Below are positions 21,261-32,039 of a DNA stretch of 64,000 nt, piece after piece; position 1 is the stretch's first letter, and the number at the start of each line of letters is the position of its first letter. The stretch lies in assembly GCA_900618795.1 (NCBI GenBank), contig UYJD01000012.1, positions 740,463 to 804,462 on the forward strand. The letters run 5' to 3'. The position numbers and the translations under genes are program-made. This stretch comes from Cyanodermella asteris. Taxonomy: Eukaryota > Ascomycota > Lecanoromycetes > Ostropales > Stictidaceae. The notes under the pieces were generated by a model that saw only the letters and a program-made list of their open reading frames with translations, had not been told where the DNA came from and made no database searches.

Positions 21261-23326
21261 TGCGCTGTGAGATGACTTGTAGGAGGTTGAGTGATGAAGT
21301 GTAGAATGGACGAGGGTCGAGGTGATCGTAACAACGTGTGCAGCTGAGTGCAGTAGAGTGGCAAGCTGGGGTGGTGGGAGGGTGTAATGTGTGAGGCAAG
21401 TGGTGCTTCAGGGAGGGCGATATAAACAGACGGTGCCAACGGTAGCGGCCAACGGAGAAGCAGAGGAAGGCCGCAGCAATGATGCACCGCGTATGCGAAG
21501 CAATAACAACTTAATGCACGAAAACTGGTCGTGTGTCTGCCTGTGTGGAGTCGTCACCGTGGGCTGCTCTCCGTCACATGCAAAGAATGCATCATGAGCT
21601 CAATCTGACTGATGCGGCTGGGCGGCGCCACGCAGACCGGGATGCTGCTGAAGCTTCCGACACTTGACAGGAGCAGTACGCGCGAGTCGATGCCGTCTCT
21701 GTGCGATGCTCGAGCTCAGGATGCTGTGTGTTGTCAGGGAACCCCGGTGATGCTGCTTGAAGGCTGTTTATTATTGCGGGGACATGGCGCGGGGTCAAAC
21801 CTCACTTGACGGCGATGACAACTCGAAGTTAGATAATACTTAGGTAGCTCCATCAAGCTGCCGGCCTTGTTTCCGACAGCTCAAATGGCCCAGGTTGTTG
21901 GCGTTCCTGCACCCTCATCAGCACGCATGACGCAGGTCCACTTCGTTTTGGAACTATCTCTAATTCCAGCGTCCCAAACACCGGCATGTGCTCGTGACTG
22001 ACAGCTACTACCACTCAATACGAGAATGTTACAACGATGCTAGATGGCGAGCTTCCTGATTGCAAACGATCAGCTTATGCTCAAGCCACACAAAACGTGC
22101 AGCTAGCAGACCGCCCAGTGAAAGCTTTAGGCTAGTCAGCACCAACAGTAATAGCCTATTCGGTCTAGGCCAACGGTTTCGAACGAGCTAGTCGTTAGTT
22201 TTGGCTCTGTCTGGTCCCCTTTACCGGTACCTAGGCCGGAACTGTGGCCGATACTAGGCTGTAACGTTTGCTATACTTGGATCTAAAGAACCGTGGCTAC
22301 AGTAAACGATCCAAGGCCGTTGCTGGTCTGCCAACCTGACAAGAGACTATTAATCATTACAAGAGCCATAAACTCGAGAATTCGCTGCTCGTGCAGGGTC
22401 TGATTGTCGGCGAGCCGATGGAGGTGCCTCGACGAGCATTATCCGTGTCAGCCAACTCCTTTGCAAAGGACGGGGAGGAAACTGGACTCCGATAGCACAT
22501 CATCCAGGAGGAAGAGCCTACAACGGTGTCTGTGCTAGCTTCTCCCTTTGACTTGCCTTCGTCAATAGCAACAGCAGCAGTAGCTGACTCGACCTGCCGC
22601 TCCTGTCCCCTTTTCTTGCCTAGCGGGGTCGAAGCGCCATTTTCAGAAAGTATCCGAACCGGCCCTCTGAAATCTTGGTCAACGGCCAATCTTCAGACGT
22701 TGCAAAACCCGGCCTGCCATCAAGATCGATTCGCTCGCTCGGTAAGATTCTTTCACGTCGCGGACCGGTAGTGGCAGCAGATATGTTTACTTCTTGTTCA
22801 AGCTAGGTTGGCTGGCATTGAGCACTTGAGGTCGACCAGTCGCCATGTGTGGAGGGTTCTTGGTTGCTCTCCGAGCGTTGAGAGGCCATTGCCGATGATT
22901 CGAGTCCAAAAGGTAAGGTCCGTCGTGACGGACCACTTTCAAGTCGACCAGGCAGAATGCATTGCGGAGACTTGGCGAGTACCTACCTTTTGTAGGACCT
23001 TGCCGATCACAGGCAACCTGCCATGCGAGCGTGTGGCGTCAGCGATGATTCATGCTTCTTAATTGAAGCCTTTTTGGCATTGACGAGGACGCACCCTCAG
23101 TAGCCTGTTCTACGACGACAAGGTAAGCACTTGACGCTGAAACTCATCTTGGCTCCCACGAGGCTGATTTTGTGAAGCGGCAAGCTGTGTACCGGTCCGG
23201 TGCCACTCTCTGAAGTTATACGTCAATGTCGAAACAGCCAGATATATTCCCAAGTCAAAACCCATCGTGAAAGCTATGCCTAGACCCAAGACTCAAAGAA
23301 GCTGTGCAAGTCTTTCAATACGACCG
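21261..23326. other. 2-kb stretch without a convincing gene
   Basis: Contains the GLC8 promoter and a long region of short overlapping ORFs, the longest being 110 codons on the minus strand at 22357-22689 with no family resemblance. A perfect 8-bp inverted repeat with a 2-nt loop (GGTCCGTC-GT-GACGGACC) lies at 22917-22934. Confidence 0.55.
22917..22934. repeat. Short perfect hairpin-forming palindrome
   Basis: GGTCCGTC and GACGGACC flank GT. Isolated in non-coding DNA; could be a binding site for a dimeric regulator or chance. Confidence 0.5.
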
Positions 23327-24525
23327 TCACTCTGTCAATCTGGCAACTGTCCTATTCAGATGCATCATCGCCCGCGACGAGGAAAGGAACCCCCCTACAC
23401 GAGACCAAGCTCCCGTCCAGTACAGCACACCTGCACCAAGCGTAAGTAGAAGCAAAAGATACCACGCGTTGCTCGTCGTCTTCTTCTTCTCCTCTGGCCA
23501 GATCCCCGAGAGTTCTGGCCGAACCAATGGCTGCCTTTCTCCTCTACCGCGTTCCAGAGATGACCCGGCACGATATACCACTGATCGTGCCGGACTTGGG
23601 ACCAGAAAACCAGGGCTGACTGTCGGAGCTGGGTATGAGCCTAGCGTCGGAGGTGGCATGACAGACCTGCTACCAGCACTTTCTGGCACATATACGCCAG
23701 TGCGACGATCAACATCCGTGGCATCGAGGCTGCTGTCGAGTCCACGCTGGTGCACCGCAAAGAGGCTTTGTGATCCTCTATTGAGAAACATCGGTCGGGC
23801 CTCCGCCGTTGACTCGCGATCGCGGACAGGTGGTCTCGAACGCGAGGCTGGGACAGGCCGTGCTGAGGTCATGGTTGCACTCTCCATCGAATCTTCGGAG
23901 ACGAGGAGGGGCTCGCCGAGTGATAGCCATTTTGAGTCTTCGCGCTTTGCTGCGGCTTTCTGCGCCTTGCGGAACCTTGGGGTCGAGCTGACGAAATCTA
24001 GCAGTTCCTGGAAGCTTTCCGGGTTCAAGGAATAGTCGTGGCCCAGTTTATCGCCGAAACGGTTGAGAACTTTGCCAGGAAGGACGAGTATCTCAGCAGT
24101 GTTGATGTACGAAACCTTGGCACAGGGGTGTGGTTCCATCTTCAATTTCAACTGATTCTCAGGGTTTACAGGCGCGGGCTCTATCGGCGTGTACAATCGT
24201 TTCTTCTTTTTGGAATCGCTGGTGTACGGGTGAGTTTCTAACGTCTTGCCGTTGAGCGATGTCATCTGCAGCTGTTAGCAAATTTGACGCCTTAAGCCGG
24301 TCTAGGCAGACTTACCAGTGCAACTACCAAGTATTCTGAATCGGGCGATGACCTGGCAAGGAGAACAGCCGGGTGGCCAGGGAGCCCTTCTGCGACGCGT
24401 GCTTCCTGGTAGACCTCCGCATGGTCGGCATAACTCTTGAGATACAATATGTCGCCAATCTCCCACGGTCGAGATGGACGGAGGCTTGACGAGAGCCGTC
24501 GCTGAGACATGAGAGGACTTCTCAC
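23327..24525 (-). CDS. Tail-anchored protein with MazF/PemK-like N-terminal pattern
   Basis: Exons (minus) 24525..24316 and 24265..23327, with a 50-nt intron (GTAAGT donor, GCTAAC branch, CTGCAG acceptor) and phase-0 join; 382 aa. Residues about 20-145 read WEIGDILYLK, HPAVLLAR, EYLVVALMTSLNGKT, SYINTAEILVLPGKVLNRFG. This order of short beta strands (GDI..., P-A-V-L-L, VVALMTS, SY-x(5)-I-L-x-L-P) resembles the SH3-barrel of PemK/MazF-like proteins; I see this as fold-level similarity only, with no evidence of RNase activity. A long Ser/Pro/Arg-rich linker follows. Near residue 340 comes one hydrophobic helix (NAWYLLLLLTLGAGVLYWTG) with a 30-residue basic tail, suggesting membrane anchoring. 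No name can be given. Confidence 0.75.
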
Positions 24526-25939
24526 AAGAGATGGTAAAAATTATGTCACTAGGCACCTTTGCAGCGCTTTCGTCGTGTGCTGTGTGGTGGAAAGTATTCA
24601 GGTCTCGTCACAATAGATAAGGAAACAACAGCATGGTCAATGATATCAGACAACGGCGACCAAGCCGGGCACATTTGCAGGCACTCAAGACATCGACAAG
24701 CTTCCAAATTCATCCATCCAAAGCTGAAAGAGGGGTTGTTCACTGACAAGGCTGAAGCCCGCTCCTGGAAGCTCGTAAACCAATGCGAGTCACATAGCCG
24801 CCGCAATAGCCTCGAGCGTGCTGCATGTCTCCGACTAGTTAAGGCAAGCTCATGCACAGCTTGTCCACCGGCTCGCCCTGTCAGCCAGTCGCTCTGATGA
24901 AAAGGGTGTCGGCCTCAATGGCGGCCAACAGGGCTTCAGAGTCATGAGAACGCTGCATGCTAGCTCGGGACTAGCTGCCACACAGCCACACCTACTCAGG
25001 CGTTTTCACTTTTCCAAGCGTAGCGGCGCGACATTGACTGGCAGATGGAGATTGTCGAGCAGTATCGCGAGAGTCGAACTTCCAGCAGTGACGATGGAAG
25101 TTTGAGTAGCCGGCTCAGTCGGTCTGCATGGTGCAGATGCTTGGGAGCGACTTGTGTTGTGAGAGCGAAGTTGTAGCCTTGCACCGCCTCCCGGCGCTAA
25201 AGGCGAGACGTCCATGACAGTATCAGGTCAAGCTCTAAGAACGAAGTGAGAATACCGTCCTATGCGAAGACGCGTAAGGACAAGCAAATGATATGATAAC
25301 TTTGTTCGTCCATCTCGGTCATAGGGTGTCTTTTGGGCCAAGTGTCGTAGTTAGGACACGCCTCCCCGTTTGAACTTTGCTGAACACGCCAGCATTTCGA
25401 CCGGCTCGGCGCACTCAGACTGATGTTGGAGAAACAGTGTCTGACTTTCTGGGAATCTCAAACGCAAGTGCTCATCGTTGGCGGCGTCATTTATGGTGGA
25501 TGCGCGAGATGTCTTCTTGGATCAATCTGTGGTCTGGCCGCTGAATCTCGCTCGTTGCGATCTCGCTCGGCCGTACGAAATGGCCGAAAACTTCGGCCCA
25601 CACGATCGAACAACGAAGCTTCGAAACGCGAACCTCGAGGACTACGCACGCTTTAAACACCGACGCGATTATGCTTATCTGTGCTTGATGCTCACATTCG
25701 CTATGGCTTTGCCGCATAACGATCTGAACATTCTCCTCCTCGCCACGGACTGAAGGGAGAAGTATTCGGCCCCGAAGCCGCATTTCTGATAATACTGGCC
25801 GATGATTGAACTGGAACCTTCAGCACATTCCTACTATATGTTGTGACCACTTTGCGAATTTTTCTGAGAACGAATGTACACTGTTCATCTAGTAATCCCC
25901 CCGTCTACTTGTCCTGCTGATCGGATCTCAACTTCTCCC
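24526..25939. other. 1.4-kb intergenic region, nothing recognised
   Basis: Divergent promoters of the 23327-24525 gene and the FAD monooxygenase. Several ORFs under 100 codons overlap on both strands at 25.4-25.8 kb without family resemblance. Confidence 0.55.
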
Positions 25940-27271
25940 ATGTCTTCATCAAGTCAAACCACCCGCGTCGCCATCATTGGTGGCGGCTTCGCAGGCTTGT
26001 CGCTTGCCATTGGTCTTCAGAAATATGCCCACATCGATGCTCACGTCTACGAGGCAGGTCGCCAGTTCTCTGAAGTCGGCGCCGGCATCGTACTAGGTCC
26101 TAATTCACAACGCGCAATGGCATGTATAGATCCACGCATCCTGCAAGGCTACGAACGCCGGGCTGCGTTCAGCGTCGAGCCCGCAGATGAGAACGGGATG
26201 TATCCCTGGATGACCGCCTACAAAGGCCAGAACCCTGACGTCAACGAGCTCGTGGTTTCGTACAAGCACAAAACAAGAGGGTCAACAATCCACCGTGCCC
26301 ATTTCCTGGGCGAACTTGTCAAATTGATCCAGCCTCAAAGGGCACATTTCGGGAAGAAGTTGGACTGCATAATCGAGACGAATGAGTTGAAGACCCCGCT
26401 CGTCCTTCACTTCTCGGACGGAACAACGGAGCAGGCCGACGTGATAATTGGCGCGGACGGAATCCACTCCATGGTGCGCAGGCACATTCTGGGACCCAAC
26501 GATCCAGCTTCACGTCCGACGTTCACGAACAACGTCATGTATCGTTGTACGGTGCCTATTGAAGTTGCCAAAGCGAAGCTCGGCGACATTAAGCAGAAAG
26601 TCGGCGTTCGTTGTGGCAAGGATGCAATAGTGCTCGCCTTCCCCATGGCGAACATGACGGTATACTACATTGGCGTCCACGTCTTCAATGTCGAGTCATG
26701 GGACCATGAAAAATGGACCGTTCCAGCCGAAGTCAAAAATGTCAAGGCCTTGGTCCAGGACTGGGACGAATTCACCCGCAAGCAAGTTGAGCTCTTACCT
26801 GACGACGGGTCCACCATGGCTTGGTCCATTTGGGACATGCCTCCTGCCAAAACTTACTTCAGGAATTCTGTAGCAATGATGGGCGACGCTGCGCACGGCA
26901 CAAGCCCTCACCAGGGTGCCGGCGCCGGAATGGCGATTGAGGATGCACTGGTTCTTGAGCGTCTCCTCGGCGAGGCACTTGATCCTGCGAAGCGTGGGAA
27001 GAGCAAATTGGCGCGATATCAAATTGTATCGCTGGCTTTACAGGCGTACGACACTGTCCGCAGGTTCCGTAGCCAGAAGGTAGTCACCACAAGTAGGGAA
27101 AGGGGGCGCATCATGGCGTGCAACGGGCCGTCTGAGGACAATACGGCTGCTGAGCTGAGGAAGAAGATGGAAGGTCGTCAGCATTGGATCTGGTATTTGG
27201 ACCAGGAAGGTCAAGTCCAGGACGCGTTACAGAACTTTGCAGCTGCACAACGAGCGGCTGAGTTGCCATGA
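25940..27271 (+). CDS. FAD-dependent monooxygenase, salicylate hydroxylase-like
   Basis: Single exon; the ATG at 25940 (MSSSSQTTRVAIIGGG) puts the Rossmann motif near the N-terminus, so it is preferred over 25874; 443 aa. Class A flavoprotein monooxygenase motifs: VAIIGGGFAGLSLAIGLQ (dinucleotide binding), VIGADGIHSMVRRHI (DG motif) and MMGDAAHGTSPHQGAGAGMA (GD motif). The family hydroxylates aromatic acids such as salicylate, using NAD(P)H, FAD and O2; the substrate here is inferred only from general resemblance. No membrane segment and no obvious cluster partner, although the peroxygenase lies 1.4 kb downstream. Confidence 0.88.
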   Translation: MSSSSQTTRVAIIGGGFAGLSLAIGLQKYAHIDAHVYEAGRQFSEVGAGIVLGPNSQRAMACIDPRILQGYERRAAFSVEPADENGMYPWMTAYKGQNPDVNELVVSYKHKTRGSTIHRAHFLGELVKLIQPQRAHFGKKLDCIIETNELKTPLVLHFSDGTTEQADVIIGADGIHSMVRRHILGPNDPASRPTFTNNVMYRCTVPIEVAKAKLGDIKQKVGVRCGKDAIVLAFPMANMTVYYIGVHVFNVESWDHEKWTVPAEVKNVKALVQDWDEFTRKQVELLPDDGSTMAWSIWDMPPAKTYFRNSVAMMGDAAHGTSPHQGAGAGMAIEDALVLERLLGEALDPAKRGKSKLARYQIVSLALQAYDTVRRFRSQKVVTTSRERGRIMACNGPSEDNTAAELRKKMEGRQHWIWYLDQEGQVQDALQNFAAAQRAAELP

Positions 27272-28637
27272 ATGGCCTCGGCATATTCGGATGAATGTCT
27301 GGAGCGATGGACTCTGTCAAACATCGCTCCGTTAATAACCCATAATATTCTACTTCTTTTGCCACTTGCTTGTTCGTGTTGTTGAGTTTGCGATGTCCGT
27401 TTTTCGAGGTGTTGTTGTTGGCAGAGATGCGTGGTCCAGAAGTTTGGAAGGCCGAGGCATCGACCCCTCGTCCTACATCTCAGTTCACCGGGGTTTGAGT
27501 GGTTGTGGCTAACGGTGGCACTGGGCTGAGCCAGGTCTTCAATGAGTGTCCTGCGGGTCAATGGATTTCGCTTCTTTCCGCGAGAATCATTTATCGGGTC
27601 TTCCAAGGTTCAATCATCGCAAACGTTCTCCCCGTAACCCAGGGCACTCTCAAGACACTCAACGTTTATTGGGGGTGATTCCCCCGGAAATCAGGAACAG
27701 TCCCGACAGGGTCGTTCCATGATGGCAAAGGCAACGGTCAGGCACAGATCTTCTAGAGTCAAGGCGCGAACCCCACATCATGCAGGGTTCCACACCTGGA
27801 GTGCAAAGATTGGACTTTGAACTCTAGTGAACTTGTCTTATCCATACGGGAGGCCTGGATTGCAAATATGTGGTCACGGAAGACGGAGCCCGTCGACAGT
27901 TTGAAGGATGTGGCTTCAGATAGGGTCAACGGCTGGAGGGGACGAAGTTGCCAATGCCACACACGACAGACAAGGTTGGCGCAAATCATCAGCCCCAGAA
28001 TTGCCTTTCCGGGCGCGCTCATGATCGCTTTGGGCACAGAAGCTGGGGTCAGGCTTCCAGTTTAGGCTTGGGCCCCAGATGATTGACATTGCCAAGCACT
28101 TTGAGGGTGGCTGCTTGTCTCGAAGAAGTCAAGGCTCAACTCTCTGGCTTGGACGCTACACACTTTGTCCCTCCACCCCGTCGTGAATCCTTGAATCTCG
28201 GTCTTGCCCAGTTCTCCTGTCAAGTTGTCATCCACAGCGCCGGGCCTATGCATTGTGGCTGTTGACCGGTCGTCATGGTGCAGAACCACTAATCAAATTC
28301 CGGATGGGGCCGACTTGAGTCTGGCGTTCGTTGACCAGTGGTCTTTGCTCCTTTCAGGCAGTGCACATGGTTTGTCTCTTCTTTCATTCGTCCAGTTTCT
28401 GGATCTTCCTCGCTTGAACTTTGGTGAACTTTTCGCCACTGTGATCTTCCAAACGCACGTTTGAATCCCCACTTTTGATCCGTTGGAACTGTCAAGCCAA
28501 CTGTCATAAGCTGATGCTCGAGTTCGTGGCATCTTTCAGACCTCCGCAATTCAAATAGCGCCATTGTCCATCCTTGTTTCTTGTCCTGTTCACTCACCTA
28601 CGTCTCCCTTATACATTCCCACACATATCCTTCCATC
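27272..28637. other. Long upstream region of the peroxygenase gene
   Basis: 1.37 kb with no convincing ORF. The last 100 bp are C/T-rich (CTCCCTTATACATTCCCACA), typical of a fungal leader. Confidence 0.55.
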
Positions 28638-29975
28638 ATGTATTCTCAGACTCTCATCGCCCCTTTCTTGTTAGGGGCAGCTTCTGCCTATCCAGACATC
28701 GCCAACTTGGTCGCATCTCAGCGACTCAGTGAGCGTATCGCACCTATCGCAGAGTTCCCCGAGTGGCCCGGTGCTCCTCAGCATGCCTTATATAACAAGT
28801 TCGACGCAAAGTCACAGCTCGTCTCCACATCCGGCGACCACGCCTTCATCCCGCCTGGACCCACGGACAAGAGAGGGCCTTGCGCCGGTCTGAATGCCGC
28901 GGCAAATCATGGCTACCTTCCTCGAGACGGCATCGCCACGGCGGAGACGGTCAATACTGGTCTGTGGGAGGCTTTCGGTCTTGACGCGACCGCAACTCTC
29001 TTCCTCCAGACTGCCACAATGTTCTTTGACGGTGACCCAATCTCGGGAAGGTGGTCAATTGGCACACACTCCGACAAGACTGCAGCACTGGGCATCATCA
29101 GCGACTTGTTGGGCAACGAGACAGGTATTTGCGCCTACGGTCACCTCAAGACCGAGGCCGATGCCTCCATCACCCGCGGAGACTGGCTGGCACCGGACCA
29201 CAACAGCAACTGCGCTTCATACCCCGAGTTCGCACAGGAGCTCCTCGATCTCGCAAAGAAGAGGACCGGCGGCAACTTGACACCCCGTGTCTTGGCCGAG
29301 CACTCCTACAACCGCAAGCTCTACTCCATCGCCAACAACCCCAACTACTTTGCACCTCCCTACGCCGGCATCGCCTTCACCTTCGGCGCCCACATGTTCG
29401 CTTTCGAGCTGCTCGCCAACCACTCTGCCGAGGAGCCCCGCGGCTTCATGACGCCCGAGGTCTTCGAGTCCTTTTTCAGCTACACGCGCGACGAGAACGA
29501 CAAGCTCGTCTTCACCTTCGGCCACGAGCGCATCCCCGACAACTGGTACCGCCGCGCCAACGACGACCCCTGGACCCTGGCCGACATCCTCCTGTCGACG
29601 GCCCAGCAGTGCCTCGCCTACCCGACCAACTGCCAGGTCGGCGGCAACACGGGTACCGTCAACTCCTTCTCCGGCGTCGACCTCGGCGACATCACCGGCG
29701 GACTCATCAACGCCGTCACCGACCTCACCGACCCGGCCAAGCTTGGCTGCTTCATCAGCCAGAACTTGCAGGCCGAGGTTCCTTCCTTCTTGAGCAACGT
29801 CTACGACCCCGACTTGCTGCCTGAGCTCTTGAGCTTGATTCCCATCAAGTTGCTGCCTGCCCTTGCTGGTCTCGGTGAATGCCCAAACATGCCGCAAGGC
29901 AGGACCATGGCCGGGTACGGTGGTGCCTATCCTGGCGCGAAGATCCAGAGCAGTGGTCCTCGCAGCGGCTTCTAA
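28638..29975 (+). CDS. Secreted heme-thiolate peroxidase (chloroperoxidase/unspecific peroxygenase family)
   Basis: Single exon, 445 aa from ATG 28638, which gives an N-terminal signal peptide (QTLIAPFLLGAASAYPD); the upstream ATG-like frame would bury it. The proximal heme Cys lies at residue 82 in RGPCAGLNAAANHGYLPRDG, a variant (PCA) of the family's PCP motif. It is followed by the distal acid region KTEADASITRGDW (family E-x-D-x-S/T-x-x-R) and the C-terminal half typical of long UPO-like proteins. Uses H2O2 to oxidise or oxygenate organic substrates outside the cell. Codons end overwhelmingly in C, suggesting strong expression. The substrate is unknown. Confidence 0.88.
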   Translation: MYSQTLIAPFLLGAASAYPDIANLVASQRLSERIAPIAEFPEWPGAPQHALYNKFDAKSQLVSTSGDHAFIPPGPTDKRGPCAGLNAAANHGYLPRDGIATAETVNTGLWEAFGLDATATLFLQTATMFFDGDPISGRWSIGTHSDKTAALGIISDLLGNETGICAYGHLKTEADASITRGDWLAPDHNSNCASYPEFAQELLDLAKKRTGGNLTPRVLAEHSYNRKLYSIANNPNYFAPPYAGIAFTFGAHMFAFELLANHSAEEPRGFMTPEVFESFFSYTRDENDKLVFTFGHERIPDNWYRRANDDPWTLADILLSTAQQCLAYPTNCQVGGNTGTVNSFSGVDLGDITGGLINAVTDLTDPAKLGCFISQNLQAEVPSFLSNVYDPDLLPELLSLIPIKLLPALAGLGECPNMPQGRTMAGYGGAYPGAKIQSSGPRSGF

Positions 29976-30379
29976 TCGTGGAAGGCCTCGAAAGCACGAG
30001 CTGCCGTCTCGTGTGAGGTCGGATATGACCAAGTGATGCCCGATTGAGGCTTCCGGAGCGGCTGGGTTAAGATGCGTCTGCCTCAGAAGCGATTTACATA
30101 GTCACGCTACTAGTTAGATGGGATCATGACCCAACATCTCAACTCGAGAATGATTAGCATGAATTGATGAAAGAAATAATCAAATGAAAAAAAAACAGTT
30201 TCCAATCCCTTTTCAATTGAACATCACATAGTCCGTAATGTTCGTGTGTGTGGGTATCATGAATTCGAAGTAGGCAAAAATCGCGGTCCAGCTAACTCGG
30301 GAATGTACTCGGCCGTATCCATCTCAACACATCTTCCAAAGGTTTCCCAAAGATCGTAGTCATCTCGACAAGGTAGTTC
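29976..30379. other. Convergent 3' flanks
   Basis: Includes an A9 run near 30187; no gene seen. Confidence 0.6.
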
Positions 30380-31515
30380 TCAGTAGTCGACGGCCCAGCC
30401 ATTATTCTCAAGAAACTCCTCGCACGCATCTCTCAATGCCAAATTCGGTCGTATGTCTTCCACAGTCATGCGATCGCCCGTCAACGGATCGACCTGATTG
30501 TGCTCCAAATGCGTCACAATATGCGCCCTCTCGTAACTGTGCCCATACTTCGTGACCGCCGGATCGATCATGAAATTGAAACTGATCCGATCAATGAAGC
30601 AATCCGGCACGTCCTGCTTCGACGTCAGCTCACTACTCACCGTCATCGAGATCAAAACCCCCGATTCGAAACTTACTCGATGCCTCAGCTCCGGATCCTC
30701 CGCCGCGAAAACATCCCTCAACATCCTCTCCTTGCGCCCGACCTCCTCCCTCACAGCCCCGACCTCCTCCCCAAAACTCAACGGTCCCATCCTCCCCGCA
30801 TCCCTATCCCGTCTCAACTCCCCCTCCCTCCGTTCCGCCCGCTCCCTGATCCCCTCGAGACACTCGTCCAGCAACTCGTTCCGCCCCCTGACCCTCTCGC
30901 GCTCCCTGCTCTCCCACAACGCCTTCTTGGCCTTCAGGACGAGCTCGCACGTGGCCGTGGCGTTCTTGCCGAATTTCCGCGGATACGCCAGGCACAGGCC
31001 GTAGGCGGCCTTGGCGTCGCGGACGGCGTCGTGGGGCCGGCGGAGGGCGATGTTGGCGTCGGCGGCGAAGTGGTGGGCCTTCATCCATTTGGGGTCGAGG
31101 CGCAGGCAGGTTTCCGTGTCGGCCAGGCAGGCTTCCGGGCGCGAGAGCTTGAGGCGGGTCTGGGCGCGGTTGGAGAAGATCAGGTGGTTGGAGGGGTCTT
31201 TGATTGCGCTGCTAGATTATCAGAAGGATTCTCTTCATCGTATGATTGAAAAGTGGGAATGGAAAAGGAGAGTTTTCTGGCGCTGAACTTGCTGGAATCT
31301 GGGTTCTAAAGGTACAGGGGTAGGAATGAGGTAGCCGGAGACGATACTTACGCTTGGGTGTAGAGGGCTTCGGCCATCTCGTAGTCGCCATCTTTAAAAG
31401 CTCTGTCCCACCCGCATTAGCCAAATTCGAAGCATTGGATGTAGTCAAAAGATTGGGACGAAACGGACTTGTTGCCCTTCTCCTTCAGCTCGTAGGCCGT
31501 CACGGTGGGCGCCAT
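30380..31515 (-). CDS. CHIP/STUB1-type TPR and U-box E3 ubiquitin ligase
   Basis: Predicted exons (minus) 31515..31469, 31402..31352, 31208..30677 and 30613..30380; 287 aa (human CHIP 303). The first three encode a TPR domain: MAPTVTAYELKEKGNKAFKDGDYEMAEALYTQA, then AIKDPSNHLIFSNRAQTRLK and AKAAYGLCLAYP. A charged coiled-coil follows (ESRERERVRGRNELLDEC). The C-terminal U-box is DVPDCFIDRISFNFMIDPAV and GHSYERAHIVTHLE. TPRs bind Hsp70/Hsp90 tails; the U-box recruits E2 enzymes. The intron before exon 3 ends in a tandem TAG-CAG acceptor (31214-31209), giving an optional extra Ser. The last intron (63 nt, GTAAGT donor, GCTGAC branch, CAG acceptor) has no stop and is in frame, so a continuous ORF of 308 aa is also readable. 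Confidence 0.9.
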
Positions 31516-32039
31516 GGTGATCGCGAGCTGCTAATTGATTTTCAGATCGTAATAGTGCGACTCAGGGTCTGTGCTAAACAGGGATCATTCGCGATTCTGG
31601 CTTGTTGAGTTTCCAAAATCAAACACTCAGACAAGGCTGGTTTGCCTGAGTGAGTTTGTCTTTGTCAGAAGCCGAGGCGCAGTCGGGCACGGCTTTCTAG
31701 CAACTTCGACGCTCCACTTCACGCCGTTACTCGGCCATGTCTGGTTCCGACTGTCAGTCGGCTTACTCTATGACAATGCAAGACCAGTGCCTGGGTTGCA
31801 TTTCCAGATTTTGATGCAGCTCTGATGCAGAAGTGAACGCAACTGCGAGACATGTTTCAAGATCGCCGCTGCGCTTTCCACAACCCTGGTCGGACCGCAA
31901 AGGCGACTTGCGTCATACTTATCGATGAAACATAATGCATTCGTTATCAGGTAGCTCTTAGCATTTTGATACCCACGTTTAAAACCCGAATTTGGATGAA
32001 TACGAATTAAGATTATCATTCGGTCGCACTGTCAATTCC
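31516..32039. other. Intergenic stretch, nothing recognised
   Basis: 5' flank of the CHIP gene and 3' flank of the next minus-strand gene; only short ORFs. Confidence 0.6.

Noticed and set aside
20331-21275. 314-codon plus-strand ORF opposite GLC8
   Set aside because: The minus frame holds all three inhibitor-2 motifs; the plus frame is its antisense.
24990-25215. Possible tRNA gene near a TCGAACTTCC-like string
   Set aside because: No cloverleaf arms or A/B box pair could be made to fit.
25423-25783. Overlapping 77-98-codon ORFs on both strands
   Set aside because: No family resemblance and mutually exclusive frames; treated as intergenic.
29217-30032. 271-codon ORF antisense to the peroxygenase
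   Set aside because: Shadow frame of a strongly C-biased coding sequence; the Gly/Val/Glu-rich translation is the typical antisense artefact.
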